Source of the DNA: Acetobacteraceae bacterium
GTDB lineage: Bacteria; Pseudomonadota; Alphaproteobacteria; Acetobacterales; Acetobacteraceae
Length of the DNA: 44,310 nt
Assembly: GCA_025360065.1 (NCBI GenBank)
Contig: JANYCX010000141.1
Coordinates: 1 to 44,310, forward strand
Direction: 5' to 3'
In this document: piece by piece, positions 1 to 9,172 of the stretch
Position numbering within the stretch: position 1 is the first letter of the stretch
How the letters are laid out: each line of letters opens with the position of its first letter
Position numbers and translations under genes: made by a program
The notes under the pieces: model-generated
The model's database searches: none
Seen by the model: the letters and a program-made list of their open reading frames with translations, nothing else
What the model was told of the DNA's origin: nothing

Positions 1-782
1 CAATGGCGGTCCTGGCTCAGCATGATTTGGCTGGCGAACCCGTCTTGCACCAGCCGAGCAACCCCATCGGCGCGCACTTCGTCGGGCTGGAACCGGGTGA
101 TGCCGATGCGGTCAAAGCCAATATAGCTGCCGCCATCCACCACGCGGCGATGATACGCCGGGTCCGCATTGCCGCAGCAATGCCCGATCAGGCAATTATG
201 CGCGCCAACCCCGCCATCGGCGAACAGGCGCTGCTGTTCCGGCCCGCCAACCCCATCCTGCGTATGTGTAATGATCGGCACCCCGGTCGCTTTCTGCGCG
301 ATGCAGGCGGCGGCGAGGAATTTCTTTTCCAGTTCGGTAATCTCCGGCGCCCCAGTCGCCACCTTGATCGCGCCGGCGCGGATGCCGGTATCGCCGATGC
401 CGTGGGTGATTTCGCGAATATAAAGTTCGGCGATTTCATCCGCAGTGCGCGCCCGCCAATAGGGCGGCAGGCCGAGTTCCTCGAAATAAAACCCGGTGGT
501 GCAGATGATGTGCATTTCGGACTTTTCGGAGATTTCCCGCATCAGCCCGGCATCGCGACCAAGCTCAATCGGGCACGGGTCAACGAAGCTGCGCACACCA
601 TGAACCTCACGCAGTTCCCGTAACCGCTTCACCGCTTCGGCAACAAAGGCCGGCCGGTCAAAAATTGCCGTCGGGTCGTATTCGGCACCCGCGAAGGAAA
701 TGAACAGATGTTCGTGCATCATGGTGCGGCCGAGGGCGCTGACCGGGATCGGTCCGGTGACGGTTTGGACAGTGTGGGCCAT
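1..782 (-). CDS. Phosphotriesterase-family metallohydrolase (C-terminus outside window)
   Basis: Reading the minus strand from the ATG at 782 gives 260 codons without a stop, running off the window edge. The protein looks like the amidohydrolase-fold phosphotriesterase/Php family, which hydrolyses phosphoesters or lactones at a two-metal centre. Visible family marks are the N-terminal HEH pair (H23 and H25), an IKVATG segment carrying the lysine that is carboxylated as the bridging ligand, ITHTQ and IGHC segments giving two more histidine ligands, and LSQD near the window edge giving the last aspartate. All metal ligands are present, so the enzyme is probably active; substrate cannot be read. 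It is divergent from the dioxygenase gene at 861, with a 78-base gap that could hold both promoters. There is no signal peptide, so it should be cytoplasmic. Confidence 0.88.
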   Translation of the reverse strand, partial: MAHTVQTVTGPIPVSALGRTMMHEHLFISFAGAEYDPTAIFDRPAFVAEAVKRLRELREVHGVRSFVDPCPIELGRDAGLMREISEKSEMHIICTTGFYFEELGLPPYWRARTADEIAELYIREITHGIGDTGIRAGAIKVATGAPEITELEKKFLAAACIAQKATGVPIITHTQDGVGGPEQQRLFADGGVGAHNCLIGHCCGNADPAYHRRVVDGGSYIGFDRIGITRFQPDEVRADGVARLVQDGFASQIMLSQDRH

Positions 783-860
783 GGTTGGTATTTCCCCGCT
801 TCGGTGTTGCTGATCGACTGGTTCGGCGCCTATCGTGCCCGCAAGACCACGGAGGACACA

Positions 861-1760
861 ATGCTTACCCAGGCCCAGATTGACGAATATAACGAACGCG
901 GCGCGATTGTTGTCCCCGATGTGCTATCGCCGGCAGAGGTCGCCGACCTGCGTCGGGTCACCGATGAATTTGTCGAAAAATCCCGTGCTGTTACCAAACA
1001 CAGCGATATTTTCGACCTTGAGGATACCCATTCCCCAGCCCAGCCCAGGGTGCGCCGGATCAAGGCACCGCATCTGCACCACGCCGTCTATGCCGCCCTG
1101 GTGCGTCACCCCGGGATTGTGGAAGTGCTGACCGATCTCTGGGGCCCTAATATCCGCTTCGACACCGCCAAGCTGAACCTGAAATCGGCAGGCTTCGGCG
1201 CGGCGGTGGAATGGCATCAGGATTGGGCGTTCTACCCCCACACCAATGACGACCTCGCGGCGGTGGGCGTGATGATGGACGACATGGAGCTTGCCAACGG
1301 GCCGCTGCTGATCGTTCCGGGGTCGCACACGGGCGACAAAGTGTTCGACCACCATGCCGACGGCAAGTTCTGCGGCGCGATGGACCCAGGCAAGAAAGAA
1401 GTCGATCTGTCCTCCGCCTTCCCGCTGCTCGGCCGCGCCGGGTCGATCACCGTCCACCATGTCCGCGCTGTGCATGGCTCGGCGGTCAACACGTCCAACA
1501 AGGACCGCCGCCTGCTGCTGTTCCAGTACCGCGCCGCCGATGCCTGGCCCCTGGTCGCGCCGCCCAAAGCGATTGAGGCGTTCGACGACCTGATGGTGGC
1601 GGGCGTGCCGACCCTGGAACCTCGTCTGACGCAGGTCCCGGTTCGGTTGCCGCTGCCGCCGGCGGATTTGCAGGGCTCGATCTACGAGAACCAGAAGGCG
1701 CTGGCCAATCGGTATTTCGATAGTCCGGCGACGGTGAAGGAGTCGATGCCAGCGGAGTGA
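861..1760 (+). CDS. Phytanoyl-CoA dioxygenase (PhyH) family Fe(II)/2-oxoglutarate oxygenase
   Basis: The protein has 299 residues. It belongs to the PhyH family of Fe(II)- and 2-oxoglutarate-dependent oxygenases, which hydroxylate small acids, CoA esters or phosphonates. The iron-binding facial triad is visible as HQD (H119, D121) and the distal histidine H205 in the AVHGS segment. A conserved arginine follows in KDRRLLLF, as expected for binding the 2-oxoglutarate carboxylate. I chose the ATG at 861 because GGAGG at 851-855 sits just upstream and the family N-terminus starts here; an upstream in-frame extension overlaps the divergent hydrolase. The substrate is unknown. It may work with the divergent phosphotriesterase-like enzyme, but that is only inferred from adjacency. 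Confidence 0.87.
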   Translation: MLTQAQIDEYNERGAIVVPDVLSPAEVADLRRVTDEFVEKSRAVTKHSDIFDLEDTHSPAQPRVRRIKAPHLHHAVYAALVRHPGIVEVLTDLWGPNIRFDTAKLNLKSAGFGAAVEWHQDWAFYPHTNDDLAAVGVMMDDMELANGPLLIVPGSHTGDKVFDHHADGKFCGAMDPGKKEVDLSSAFPLLGRAGSITVHHVRAVHGSAVNTSNKDRRLLLFQYRAADAWPLVAPPKAIEAFDDLMVAGVPTLEPRLTQVPVRLPLPPADLQGSIYENQKALANRYFDSPATVKESMPAE

Positions 1761-1816
1761 GGTGATGCTTGTGCAAGGTACCTAAAACGGGTACTTTCCG
1801 GGCAGGAGCATGGTCG

Positions 1817-2068
1817 ATGGGTAAAAATACGTCTTTCACTCTCAGTGATCACTTCAGCCAGTTTGTCGCGGGCCAAATCGAACAGGGCCGCTACGGCAGT
1901 GCGAGCGATGTTGTTCGGGCGGGACTGCGTTTGCTCGAAGCCGAGGAAACCCAGCTTGCCGCGCTTCGTGCTGCCTTGATTGAGGGCGAGGACAGTGGCG
2001 TCAGCGACCGCAGTGTTAGTGACATATGGTCGGCCGTAAGGGAGCGCAGCGGCCTCCCAGGTGAATAG
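1817..2068 (+). CDS. parD: ParD-type antitoxin
   Basis: This 83-residue protein has the make-up of a CC2985/ParD-type ribbon-helix-helix antitoxin: a short N-terminal strand (TSFTLSDHF), then helices with the typical QGRYGSASDVVRAGLRLLE segment, then an acidic C-terminal tail that would wrap the toxin. The start at 1817 is preceded by AGGAG at 1804-1808; a longer TTG-initiated reading frame from 1769 has no family support. It overlaps the parE toxin by 8 bases (2061-2068), so the two are translationally coupled. The complex is expected to repress its own promoter, as in characterised ParDE systems. Confidence 0.88.
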   Translation: MGKNTSFTLSDHFSQFVAGQIEQGRYGSASDVVRAGLRLLEAEETQLAALRAALIEGEDSGVSDRSVSDIWSAVRERSGLPGE

Positions 2069-2351
2069 CTACACCCTCTCGCAAAAGGCTGACGCTGATA
2101 TTGAGCAGATCGCGGCGGTGTCGTTGCAGCGATGGGGCCTTGCCCGCGCCGAGAAATACATTCTGTCACTGCACGACGCATTCAACCGACTGGCGGATTT
2201 TCCGGAGCTTGGCCGCGATGCAAGCCATATCCGTCACGGGTATCGGGCAACCGAAATCACCAGCCATATCGCATTTTATCGCACGACAGAGGCGGGTGTT
2301 TTGATAATTCGCGTTCTACATGCGCGCATGGACCCGCGCCGGCATCTGTAG
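2061..2351 (+). CDS. parE: ParE-type toxin (RelE/ParE superfamily)
   Basis: This 96-residue protein starts with GTG inside the end of parD. It has the RelE/ParE fold signature: an N-terminal strand (YTLSQKADADIEQI), a helical hairpin (the ARAEKYILSLHDAFNRLADFP region), then GYRATEITSHIAFYR and a final VLIIRVLHARMDP segment. Toxins of the ParE subgroup inhibit DNA gyrase, whereas RelE members cleave mRNA; the HARMDPRRHL end and the ParD partner favour ParE. It ends 4 bases from the convergent trmJ, so it is a compact two-gene module in a housekeeping setting. No lesion is visible and it is probably functional. Confidence 0.88.
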   Translation: MNSYTLSQKADADIEQIAAVSLQRWGLARAEKYILSLHDAFNRLADFPELGRDASHIRHGYRATEITSHIAFYRTTEAGVLIIRVLHARMDPRRHL

Positions 2352-2355
2352 CGAC

Positions 2356-3132
2356 CTAACCCTTCCGCGCCCCGCGCCCCTGCGCCAACTCCGTCACCAT
2401 CCCGTGCAGGGTCCGCAATTCCTGCGCCGTCACTTCCCCACGCTCAAAGAAATGCCGGATGTTGCGCACCATTCCCGGCCGCTTCGGCACGTTGCGCAGG
2501 AACCCGCTATCGTCCAATTCCCGCACCAGATGTGCCAGAAAATTATCCAGCGCGCCCTTGGTGGCGATTTCGGTTTCATTGGTCATCAACCGCTTCGGAA
2601 CGGTTTCGTCCGTCGCCGTCCACCATTCATAGGCCATCACCATCACCGCTTGCGCCAGGTTCAGCGACATGAAATCCGGGTTCAACGGGTAGCGGATCAG
2701 CGCGTCGCACGCCGCCATGTCGTCATTATCCAGCCCCGCGCGCTCCGGTCCGAATAGCAGCCCGCAGCGCAGATCGCGCGCGGTGATCGCCCGCAATTCG
2801 GCGGCCGCCCCGCGCGCGGTCAGCACCGGCTTGATGATATGACGCGGGCGCGGGCAGGTGGCGAACACGTGATGCAAATCGGCCACCGCGTCGGCAACCG
2901 TCTCGTGCAAGGTCAGATCATCAAGCAGCCGATCGGCGCCCGACGCATTGCGCCACGCCGCCGGCTGCGGCCAGCCATCGCGCGGTGCGACCAGCCGCAA
3001 ATGATATAAGCCGCCATTGGCCATTGCCCGCGCCACCGCGCCAATATTATCGGCGAGCTGCGGTCGCACCAAAATCACCACCGGCGTGTTGCCAAGTGGC
3101 ACCAGATCGGCGCCGCCGTCACGTCCGGTCAT
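2356..3132 (-). CDS. trmJ: tRNA (cytidine/uridine-2'-O-)-methyltransferase TrmJ
   Basis: This is a 258-residue SpoU-type methyltransferase. TrmJ methylates the ribose of tRNA position 32 using S-adenosylmethionine. The knotted SPOUT motifs are visible: an early [19 protein letters not shown] segment (motif 1, with N and R), [15 protein letters not shown] (motif 2) and [22 protein letters not shown] (motif 3). The C-terminal 80 residues are the helical extension typical of TrmJ rather than of TrmH or TrmL. Its ATG overlaps the stop of cysS in an ATGA arrangement (3129-3132), so the two form a coupled tRNA-function operon. Confidence 0.88.
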   Translation of the reverse strand: MTGRDGGADLVPLGNTPVVILVRPQLADNIGAVARAMANGGLYHLRLVAPRDGWPQPAAWRNASGADRLLDDLTLHETVADAVADLHHVFATCPRPRHIIKPVLTARGAAAELRAITARDLRCGLLFGPERAGLDNDDMAACDALIRYPLNPDFMSLNLAQAVMVMAYEWWTATDETVPKRLMTNETEIATKGALDNFLAHLVRELDDSGFLRNVPKRPGMVRNIRHFFERGEVTAQELRTLHGMVTELAQGRGARKG

Positions 3133-4472
3133 GCCAAACGCCAGGTGGTGCCGCCGGAATTGTCTTCCAGCAGCACGCCCTTGGTCACCAACTCGGCACG
3201 GATTGCGTCGGCGCGGACGAAGTCACGTGCCGAGCGGGCGGCAATCCGTTCGGCGATGGCGCGATCAATCCAGGCGCTGTCATCGCCGCCCTGGAACCAT
3301 GCAGCCGGCGATTTCTGCAACAACCCCATCAAATGCCCCGCCGCCTGCAACCCGGCCGACGCCGCCACATCGCCGGCCATCGCGGCATCGGCCAGCGCAT
3401 GCATCGCCGAAATCGCCAGCGGTGTGTTGAGGTCATCGCACAGCGCATCCATCACGCTCGCCGGAACCTCGGCCGCCGGTGCTGCCGGTGTGCGCTCAAT
3501 CGCACGATAAAACCGATCCAGTTCGCGCCGGCAATCGCCCAGCCCGGTTTCGGAAAAATCGATCGGCGCCCGGTAATGCCCATGCAGCAGCATCAGCCTG
3601 ATCGCCTCGCCGGGGAACTTCGCCAGCACATCGCGCACGCTGAAGAAGTTGCCGAGCGATTTCGACATTTTCTCGCCATTGATGTTCAGCATGCCGTTAT
3701 GCAGCCACACCCGCGCGAAGCTGCTGCCGGGGAAAGCGCACAAAGATTGCGCGATCTCGTTTTCATGATGCGGGAAGATCAGATCATTGCCGCCGCCATG
3801 GATGTCGAAGCTTTCGCCGAGCGTTGCGTGCGACATCGCACTGCATTCGATATGCCAGCCCGGTCGGCCGCGCCCCCATGGGCTGTCCCAGCCCGGCAGT
3901 TCGGGCGGGGACGGCTTCCACAGCACGAAATCCGCCGGGTCGCGCTTGTAGGGCGCAACATCGATCCGCGCCCCGGCGATCTGGTCATCGCGATTGCGTC
4001 CAGATAACTGGCCATATTTATCGTAGCTCGGCACCGCGAACAACACGTGGCCGTCGGCGACATAGGCGTGGCCGGCCGCGATCAGCCGCTCGGCGATGAC
4101 CTGCATCTGCGCGATATGCCCGGTCGCGCGTGGCTCGATATCCGGCGGCAATGCGCCGAGGGCTGCCATATCGGCCTGATAATCGGCGGTGGTGCGGGCA
4201 GTAATTTCGCCGATCTGCTCGCCGGACGCCGTCGCCCGCGCGTTGATCTTGTCGTCCACGTCGGTGATGTTGCGGACATAGGTGACGCGCGGATAAAGCC
4301 GCCGCAGCAGCCGCGCCAGCACGTCATACACCACCACCGGGCGGGCATTGCCGACATGCGGCAGGTCATACACCGTCGGCCCACATACGTACATCCGCAC
4401 ATGGCCAGGGTCGATCGGGGCGAAAACCTCGCGCCGACGGGTCAGGCTGTTGTGCAGGCGAAGCTCGTGCAT
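3129..4472 (-). CDS. cysS: Cysteinyl-tRNA synthetase
   Basis: The 447-residue protein charges tRNA-Cys with cysteine. The class I signatures are clear: the HIGH-like HVGN after [11 protein letters not shown], the [10 protein letters not shown] loop, and the family zinc-site residues in [14 protein letters not shown] and [11 protein letters not shown]. The length fits the family (about 450-500). I set the start at the ATG at 4472, where the conserved [10 protein letters not shown] begins; a 54-base upstream extension of the frame has no family match. It is followed by trmJ with a 4-base overlap. The divergent HpnL-like gene begins 128 bases away. Confidence 0.97.
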   Translation of the reverse strand: MHELRLHNSLTRRREVFAPIDPGHVRMYVCGPTVYDLPHVGNARPVVVYDVLARLLRRLYPRVTYVRNITDVDDKINARATASGEQIGEITARTTADYQADMAALGALPPDIEPRATGHIAQMQVIAERLIAAGHAYVADGHVLFAVPSYDKYGQLSGRNRDDQIAGARIDVAPYKRDPADFVLWKPSPPELPGWDSPWGRGRPGWHIECSAMSHATLGESFDIHGGGNDLIFPHHENEIAQSLCAFPGSSFARVWLHNGMLNINGEKMSKSLGNFFSVRDVLAKFPGEAIRLMLLHGHYRAPIDFSETGLGDCRRELDRFYRAIERTPAAPAAEVPASVMDALCDDLNTPLAISAMHALADAAMAGDVAASAGLQAAGHLMGLLQKSPAAWFQGGDDSAWIDRAIAERIAARSARDFVRADAIRAELVTKGVLLEDNSGGTTWRLA

Positions 4473-4600
4473 GGCTGGTCCGATCGTTAGACGGCAGTTT
4501 GTGGCGGCGCTGACGGCGTGAATCAATGCCTGTTCTTGACATGGCGGCGTTTCGTCCCCCCTAAGGCGCGCAACATGCAGTTTTTCGTGGCAAAATCGCT

Positions 4601-5563
4601 ATGCGCTTCGGTCTGATCGCCCTCGGCATCGGTGCCGCGGTGGTGACCGCGCTGGTTGGCTGGTTCGGCGCCGCGGCAATCGGGCGCGAAGTGCTGCAAG
4701 CCGCCTGGGTGATCCCGCCGATCCTGGCGCTGCATGCGGTCCAGCTCTGGTTCAGCGCCATCGCCTGGCGGGCGGCAATCGGTGAGGCGCGGCCCAAAAT
4801 TAATCGGTATCTCCGCATTCGCTGGATCCGTGAGGCGGTTAATTCCATGTTGCCGGTCGCCCAGCTTGGCGGAAATCTGGTCGGCATTCGTTTGCTGATG
4901 CAGCGCGGCATTTCCGGCCCGCAAGCCTCGGCCGGCACGATCATTGACGTGACGATTGAGGCGATTACACAATTTTTGTTCACCGCCGCCGGCATCGCAA
5001 TACTGACGATGATGAGCGTCGATCACAGTTGGGCGCCGTGGATCCAGGGCGGCATGATCGCGATGGGCGCGGGGCTGGTTGGGTTGGTGGTCGCCCAGCG
5101 GGTCGGCGCGTTGCGGGCAATCGAATGGCTGGCCGAGCGGCTCGGACGGCTGTTCCCGACAGTGTCCGTCGATGTGGTGCGCGGCCTGCATGGCGAGTTG
5201 CTGCGGCTGCAAAAGGACCGCGTGGCGTTGCTGCAAGCAACCGTGCTGCATTTGCTGGCCTGGGTGCTGGGCGTCGCCGAAACCTGGATCGCGTTTTACG
5301 CCATCGGCATCCCCTGCGGCTGGCAGGAAGCCATGGTAATCGAAACCATGGGCATGGCCGCCCGCAGCGCCGGCTTCGTGGTGCCCGGCGCGCTTGGCGT
5401 GCAGGAGGCCGGCTTCATCCTGGCCGGCGGGCTGTTCGGCATCGCGCCCGACGCCAGCATCGCGTTGTCGATGGTCAAGCGGGTGCGGGAACTGATCGTT
5501 GGGATCACAGGGTTGCTGGCGTGGCAGTTCAGCGAGGGCAAGCGGCTGCTGCGGCGGTCGTAA
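4601..5563 (+). CDS. HpnL-like integral membrane protein (flippase-like, UPF0104 fold)
   Basis: This 320-residue protein has about seven to nine hydrophobic segments, starting with an N-terminal anchor at residues 5-25. The conserved blocks RWIREAVNSMLPVAQLGGNLVGIRLL, IDVTIEAITQF and RSAGFVVPGALGVQEAGFILAG match the lysylphosphatidylglycerol-synthase-transmembrane/UPF0104 superfamily, and in particular the hopanoid-associated HpnL group. HpnL members have been linked to hopanoid biology, so the producer probably makes hopanoids, but no other hpn gene is in the window. Its stop is one base from the stop of the convergent phnE, so any shared terminator must lie inside coding sequence. Confidence 0.72.
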   Translation: MRFGLIALGIGAAVVTALVGWFGAAAIGREVLQAAWVIPPILALHAVQLWFSAIAWRAAIGEARPKINRYLRIRWIREAVNSMLPVAQLGGNLVGIRLLMQRGISGPQASAGTIIDVTIEAITQFLFTAAGIAILTMMSVDHSWAPWIQGGMIAMGAGLVGLVVAQRVGALRAIEWLAERLGRLFPTVSVDVVRGLHGELLRLQKDRVALLQATVLHLLAWVLGVAETWIAFYAIGIPCGWQEAMVIETMGMAARSAGFVVPGALGVQEAGFILAGGLFGIAPDASIALSMVKRVRELIVGITGLLAWQFSEGKRLLRRS

Positions 5564-5564
5564 A

Positions 5565-6401
5565 CTACCGCCCCCGATTACCCATGATCGCCGCCCGCAG
5601 CCGCTGCGAGACCTGATCAATAATCGCCACCGTCACCAGCACCATCAGGATCAAAAACGCCGCGCGCTGCCATTCCAGCACCCGGATTTCCTCGGACAGA
5701 TAAAGCCCGATGCCGCCGGCCCCAACAATGCCGATGATGGTGGCCGATCGTGTGTTGGATTCAAAGAAATACAGCACCTGGCTGGCAAAGATCGGCAGAA
5801 CCTGCGGGATGATCCCGAACCTTATAGCCTCCAAACGATTACCGCCCGCAGCCGCCACCCCTTCGACCGGTTTACGATCTGCCGTCTCAATCGCCTCCGA
5901 CATCAGCTTGCCGAAGGCCGCGATATCGGCGGTCATGATCGCCAGCGCCCCGGCAAACGGCCCCAGCCCGACCACGTTAATCCAGATCAGCGCCCAGATC
6001 AGCGTATCGACACTGCGTATCGTATCTAGACTGCGCCGCGCCAGAATATGTAGCAGCCAGTTGGCAACAATGTTGCGCGCGGCGAGAAACCCAAGTGGAA
6101 CAGCCAGGATTGCCGCCATGAAGGTGCCCAGAAACGCAATCGACAAGGTCTGGATCAGCGCCTCAAAATAAAGCTGCCCGCGCGACCAGCTATCCGGCGT
6201 CGGCGGCAGCATCATCTCGAAAATATCGCCGAGCCGCGCAAAGCCGCGCATGATGCGCGACGGGTCGAAATCGAGTGTCACCAACCCGAAAATATAAAGC
6301 CCCACCGCCCCTCCGACCACACCGATGGTTTGCAACCGCGCCGACCAGTTGGGGGCAAACGCTGCGGGGAAGCGGGCGACCAGCGCCGCGCGATCGCTCA
6401 T
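5565..6401 (-). CDS. phnE: Phosphonate-type ABC transporter permease (minus operon, second PhnE)
   Basis: The 278-residue inner-membrane permease has the PhnE binding-protein-dependent permease signature: GFLAARNIV, DTIRSVDTLIWALIWINVVGLGPFAGALAI, the EAA-like loop ETADRKPVEGVAAAGGNRLEAIRFGIIPQVLP, and SNTRSATIIGIVGAGGIGLYL. About six membrane segments are visible. The ATG at 6401 overlaps the stop of the upstream permease gene (6398-6401), which fixes the start; a much longer frame upstream lies antisense-like within the preceding gene. It should pair with the adjacent permease as a heterodimer. It is the last gene of phnC-phnD-phnE-phnE. Confidence 0.9.
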   Translation of the reverse strand: MSDRAALVARFPAAFAPNWSARLQTIGVVGGAVGLYIFGLVTLDFDPSRIMRGFARLGDIFEMMLPPTPDSWSRGQLYFEALIQTLSIAFLGTFMAAILAVPLGFLAARNIVANWLLHILARRSLDTIRSVDTLIWALIWINVVGLGPFAGALAIMTADIAAFGKLMSEAIETADRKPVEGVAAAGGNRLEAIRFGIIPQVLPIFASQVLYFFESNTRSATIIGIVGAGGIGLYLSEEIRVLEWQRAAFLILMVLVTVAIIDQVSQRLRAAIMGNRGR

Positions 6402-7285
6402 GGCTTGCCGCCTTCGATGGTTAAAAGGCGATGGCGGATGTGTTCGGACGCGAGGTCGATCACCATCACGCAGATCGCCACCAGCAGCAGGATCGCCGAG
6501 ACATCGGAGTAGAAGAACTTGCGTATCGCCAGCAGCAATTCTTCGCCGATGCCGCCGGCGCCGACAAAGCCCAGCACAGTCGCGCCGCGGACATTCACCT
6601 CGAAGCGCAAAATCCCGTAGCTGGCGAAGTTCGACAGCACCTGCGGCAGCACCCCGAAGCGGATCTGTTCCACCCAAATGCCGCCGGATGCCGCAACGCC
6701 TTCAACCGGCTTCATGTCGATGCTCTCGACAACTTCGGAAAATAGTTTGCCGAGCGCGCCGGTGGTGTGGATGGCGATGGCCAGCACGCCAGGCAGCGGC
6801 CCCAACCCGAAGGCGATCACGAAGATCAGCGCGAAAACAATGTCGGGCACCGTGCGGCAGAATTCCAGCATCCGGCGCGCCGCGACGCGCACCCAGGCGT
6901 GCGCCACCAGATTGCGGCTGCACAGGAAGCAGGCCAGGAAGCCGCCGACAAACCCGGTCGCGGTGCCGAGATAGGCCATCAACAACGTTTCGCCCAGCAA
7001 CCGCAACCAGCGCCCTAAACCCCAATACCACTCAACTGGGTCGGTCCACACAAAGCTGCCAGTGTCGAGCTTGGAGATGCGATAGAAATAGCCGCCGAAA
7101 TTCCCGAGATTGGCCCAAAACTTGTCCGGATCGACCTCGGCGCCGATGCAAGCGAGCAGGAACGCCAAAATCGTGATTGCCGCCCCCAACAGCATCTGTC
7201 GGCGGCGCGCGGAAACCGACGCGGCATAGCCCCGCATCAGCGGCGCCATCTGGGCGTCGGGCGGGATGGCGATGGTATGGATCAT
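6398..7285 (-). CDS. phnE: Phosphonate-type ABC transporter permease (minus operon, first PhnE)
   Basis: The 295-residue permease has PhnE hallmarks: GFVGGFLACFLCSRNLV, FCRTVPDIVFALIFVIAFGLGPLPGVLAI, the loop ESIDMKPVEGVAASGGIWVEQIRFGVLPQVLSNF, and VRGATVLGFVGAGGIGEEL. I set the start at the ATG at 7285 (MIHTIAIPPDA). An upstream in-frame extension to 7366 would run into the phnD stop region at 7341 and looks untranslated; a later ATG is also possible. It lies between phnD and the second permease gene and overlaps the latter by 4 bases. Confidence 0.9.
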   Translation of the reverse strand: MIHTIAIPPDAQMAPLMRGYAASVSARRRQMLLGAAITILAFLLACIGAEVDPDKFWANLGNFGGYFYRISKLDTGSFVWTDPVEWYWGLGRWLRLLGETLLMAYLGTATGFVGGFLACFLCSRNLVAHAWVRVAARRMLEFCRTVPDIVFALIFVIAFGLGPLPGVLAIAIHTTGALGKLFSEVVESIDMKPVEGVAASGGIWVEQIRFGVLPQVLSNFASYGILRFEVNVRGATVLGFVGAGGIGEELLLAIRKFFYSDVSAILLLVAICVMVIDLASEHIRHRLLTIEGGKP

Positions 7286-7340
7286 GCTGTGCGGCCAAGT
7301 GTCGCGGGCCGACCATTTGGCCCGCCCGCGACGATCAGGC

Positions 7341-8258
7341 TCAGGCCTTCTTACGCAGGGCGTCAACGAACTGGATCAGTTTGATCGTGTCGTCATAAGC
7401 GGCGTTGCCAATCGCCTGCCAGGGCTTGTTCTTGCCGTCCGACAGTTTTTCGAACGCGGCCTTGTCCTTGACGTGGGCATTGAGGAAGGCGTCGGTGATC
7501 TTCGCCTTCAGCGGCGCCGGCAGTGACGCCAGCATCGCGGTCGGCGAGTTGATGATCAGGTCGGTCTTCAAGACAACCCGGAAATCCTCCTTCTTCATCA
7601 CCTGGCCAGACGCATTCTTGACCATGCCCTTGCCGAGCATCCGGACGAGGTTGCTGTCGTCATCAGCATTCCACCAGTTGGCGGCGACATCTACAGTGCC
7701 TTGGGCGAGCGCGAGCACGGCGTTTTCATGGCTGCCGGTGGTCTGCACCTTGCCGAAGAACTTCTCGGCCGACGGAATGCCGTGCTTGTTCAGCGCGAAT
7801 AGCGGCATGTTGTAGCCCGAGGTCGAATTTGGATCGACCAACCCGAGGTTTTTGCCCTTCAGGTCATCGATGGTTTTGTACGGGCTGGAGGCCAGCACAT
7901 AGAACACCGAATAGTAGCCTTTGCTGCCATCGGCGTTGACATCGATGATGAACGCATCGGTCTGCACCCCGGTCAGCCGGGCGCGGGCGAAGGATGCCGG
8001 GCCGTAGCCGCCGATATGGATGTTGCCGGCGCGCTGGCCCTCAATCACCGCAGCATAGTCGTTGGCAATGCGGAGCGTTACCTTCACGCCGATTTCCTTC
8101 GACAGATAGGCAATGAACGGCGCCATGCGGTCGGACACGCCCGATGCGTTTTCGGCCGGCACGGAGGCAAAGACCAATTCCGACACGCCCTGGGCGCGAA
8201 CGGTGGTGGCGGACGTGGCAACGGCAAGACTAGCCAGCATTGTGCGGCGATTAATCAT
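7341..8258 (-). CDS. phnD: Phosphonate-type ABC transporter substrate-binding protein (minus operon PhnD)
   Basis: This 305-residue periplasmic binding protein starts with a signal peptide containing a paired arginine (MINRRTMLASLAVATSATTVRAQG), cleaved near VRA-QG; Tat export is possible. The mature part has PhnD features: the VFASVPAENASG start, YAAVIEGQRAGNIHIGGYGPASFARA (ligand-pocket region), and LVDPNSTSGYNMP (a phosphonate-contacting loop with Ser-Thr-Ser). PhnD proteins bind alkylphosphonates or related phosphorus anions. GGAGAG lies before the ATG. It sits directly downstream of phnC and upstream of the two permeases. Confidence 0.92.
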   Translation of the reverse strand: MINRRTMLASLAVATSATTVRAQGVSELVFASVPAENASGVSDRMAPFIAYLSKEIGVKVTLRIANDYAAVIEGQRAGNIHIGGYGPASFARARLTGVQTDAFIIDVNADGSKGYYSVFYVLASSPYKTIDDLKGKNLGLVDPNSTSGYNMPLFALNKHGIPSAEKFFGKVQTTGSHENAVLALAQGTVDVAANWWNADDDSNLVRMLGKGMVKNASGQVMKKEDFRVVLKTDLIINSPTAMLASLPAPLKAKITDAFLNAHVKDKAAFEKLSDGKNKPWQAIGNAAYDDTIKLIQFVDALRKKA

Positions 8259-8280
8259 CGGAATCTCTCCAGTTATGGGG

Positions 8281-9084
8281 TTAAATCGGCGACGGCGCGC
8301 CCAGCGCGCCGTCCATCGCCGGCATGTCGGCGTCGTCCATCACATCGCGCGCCTCCATGCCGTAGAGTTCTCGGGCCACGCTTTCGGTCAGCGCGGCAGG
8401 CGTGCCATCGAACACGATCCGCCCGCCGGCCATGCCGACCAGCCGGTCGCAATAGCCGCGTGCCAAATCAAGCGAATGCAGATTGACCAGCACTGTCAGC
8501 CCGAAATGGCGGTTGATGCGCTGCAAGCTGTCCATCACCACCTTGGAATTGCGCGGATCGAGCGACGCCACCGGCTCATCAGCCAAAATGATCTCGGGTT
8601 CCTGCACCAGTGCCCGGCAGATCGCCACGCGCTGCTGCTGGCCACCCGATAATTCATCGGCGCGCTGCGGCGCCAGTTGCGCGATGTCCATCTGGTCGAG
8701 CGCTGCCATCGCGATCACCCGGTCCTCATCGCGCCAGAGCTTGATCACCGCCCGCAGGGTGGAGGTATGCGCGAGCCGTCCCATCAGCACATTGGTCAGC
8801 ACATCCAGCCGGCCAACCAGGTTGAATTGCTGAAAAATCATCGCGCAACGTCGCCGCCAGTCACGCAGTTGCGCGCCGGACAGCGCAGAAACATCGCGCC
8901 CGTCCCATTTTATGGTGCCACTGGTCGGGTCAGCGAGGCGGTTGATCATCCGCAGCATGGTCGATTTGCCGGCGCCAGAGCGGCCGATGACGCCCACGAA
9001 CTGGCCCTTGGGCACGCTGAGCGAAATGTTATCCACCGCCCGATTTGTGCCGAAAACCTTCGACACGCCCTCAATCACCAACAT
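8281..9084 (-). CDS. phnC: Phosphonate-type ABC transporter ATPase PhnC
   Basis: The 267-residue ATPase has the Walker [11 protein letters not shown]-loop [21 protein letters not shown] (a PhnC-type segment), signature LSGGQQQRV, Walker B IILADEP and H-loop VNLHSLDLA. The ATG at 9084 ([12 protein letters not shown]) is the family start. An open extension to 9264 crosses the shared promoter region and is not supported. This is the only ATPase for two permease pairs in the window. It is the first gene of the minus operon, and its promoter region (9085-9246) carries a minus-facing Pho-box-like pair at 9141-9158. Confidence 0.94.
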   Translation of the reverse strand: MLVIEGVSKVFGTNRAVDNISLSVPKGQFVGVIGRSGAGKSTMLRMINRLADPTSGTIKWDGRDVSALSGAQLRDWRRRCAMIFQQFNLVGRLDVLTNVLMGRLAHTSTLRAVIKLWRDEDRVIAMAALDQMDIAQLAPQRADELSGGQQQRVAICRALVQEPEIILADEPVASLDPRNSKVVMDSLQRINRHFGLTVLVNLHSLDLARGYCDRLVGMAGGRIVFDGTPAALTESVARELYGMEARDVMDDADMPAMDGALGAPSPI

Positions 9085-9140
9085 GCCCAATTGCCCATCA
9101 TCGTTCGCCCGGGTTATGGCAAATCGCCGGGTCGCCGTGC

Positions 9141-9158
9141 TTGAAGGTTTTGTGACAG
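9141..9158 (-). promoter_or_regulatory. Pho-box-like repeat pair upstream of phnC
   Basis: On the minus strand CTGTCAC (9158-9152) is followed after the 4-base spacer AAAA by CCTTCAA (9147-9141). The 7+4+7 spacing matches PhoB-binding Pho boxes (consensus unit CTGTCAT); the first unit matches 6 of 7 and the second 4 of 7. It faces the phnC operon. The pattern was found by eye; no motif scoring was run. Confidence 0.5.
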
Positions 9159-9172
9159 TCGCCGTAACGAAA

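Noticed and set aside
3-623. A plus-strand open frame at the window start
   Set aside because: The minus strand carries all metal ligands of a phosphotriesterase-family protein, so the plus frame is a shadow.
4523-5620. A 365-codon minus frame opposite the HpnL-like gene
   Set aside because: Its composition is Arg/Gln/Asp/His-rich with no motif, while the plus frame encodes clear membrane helices.
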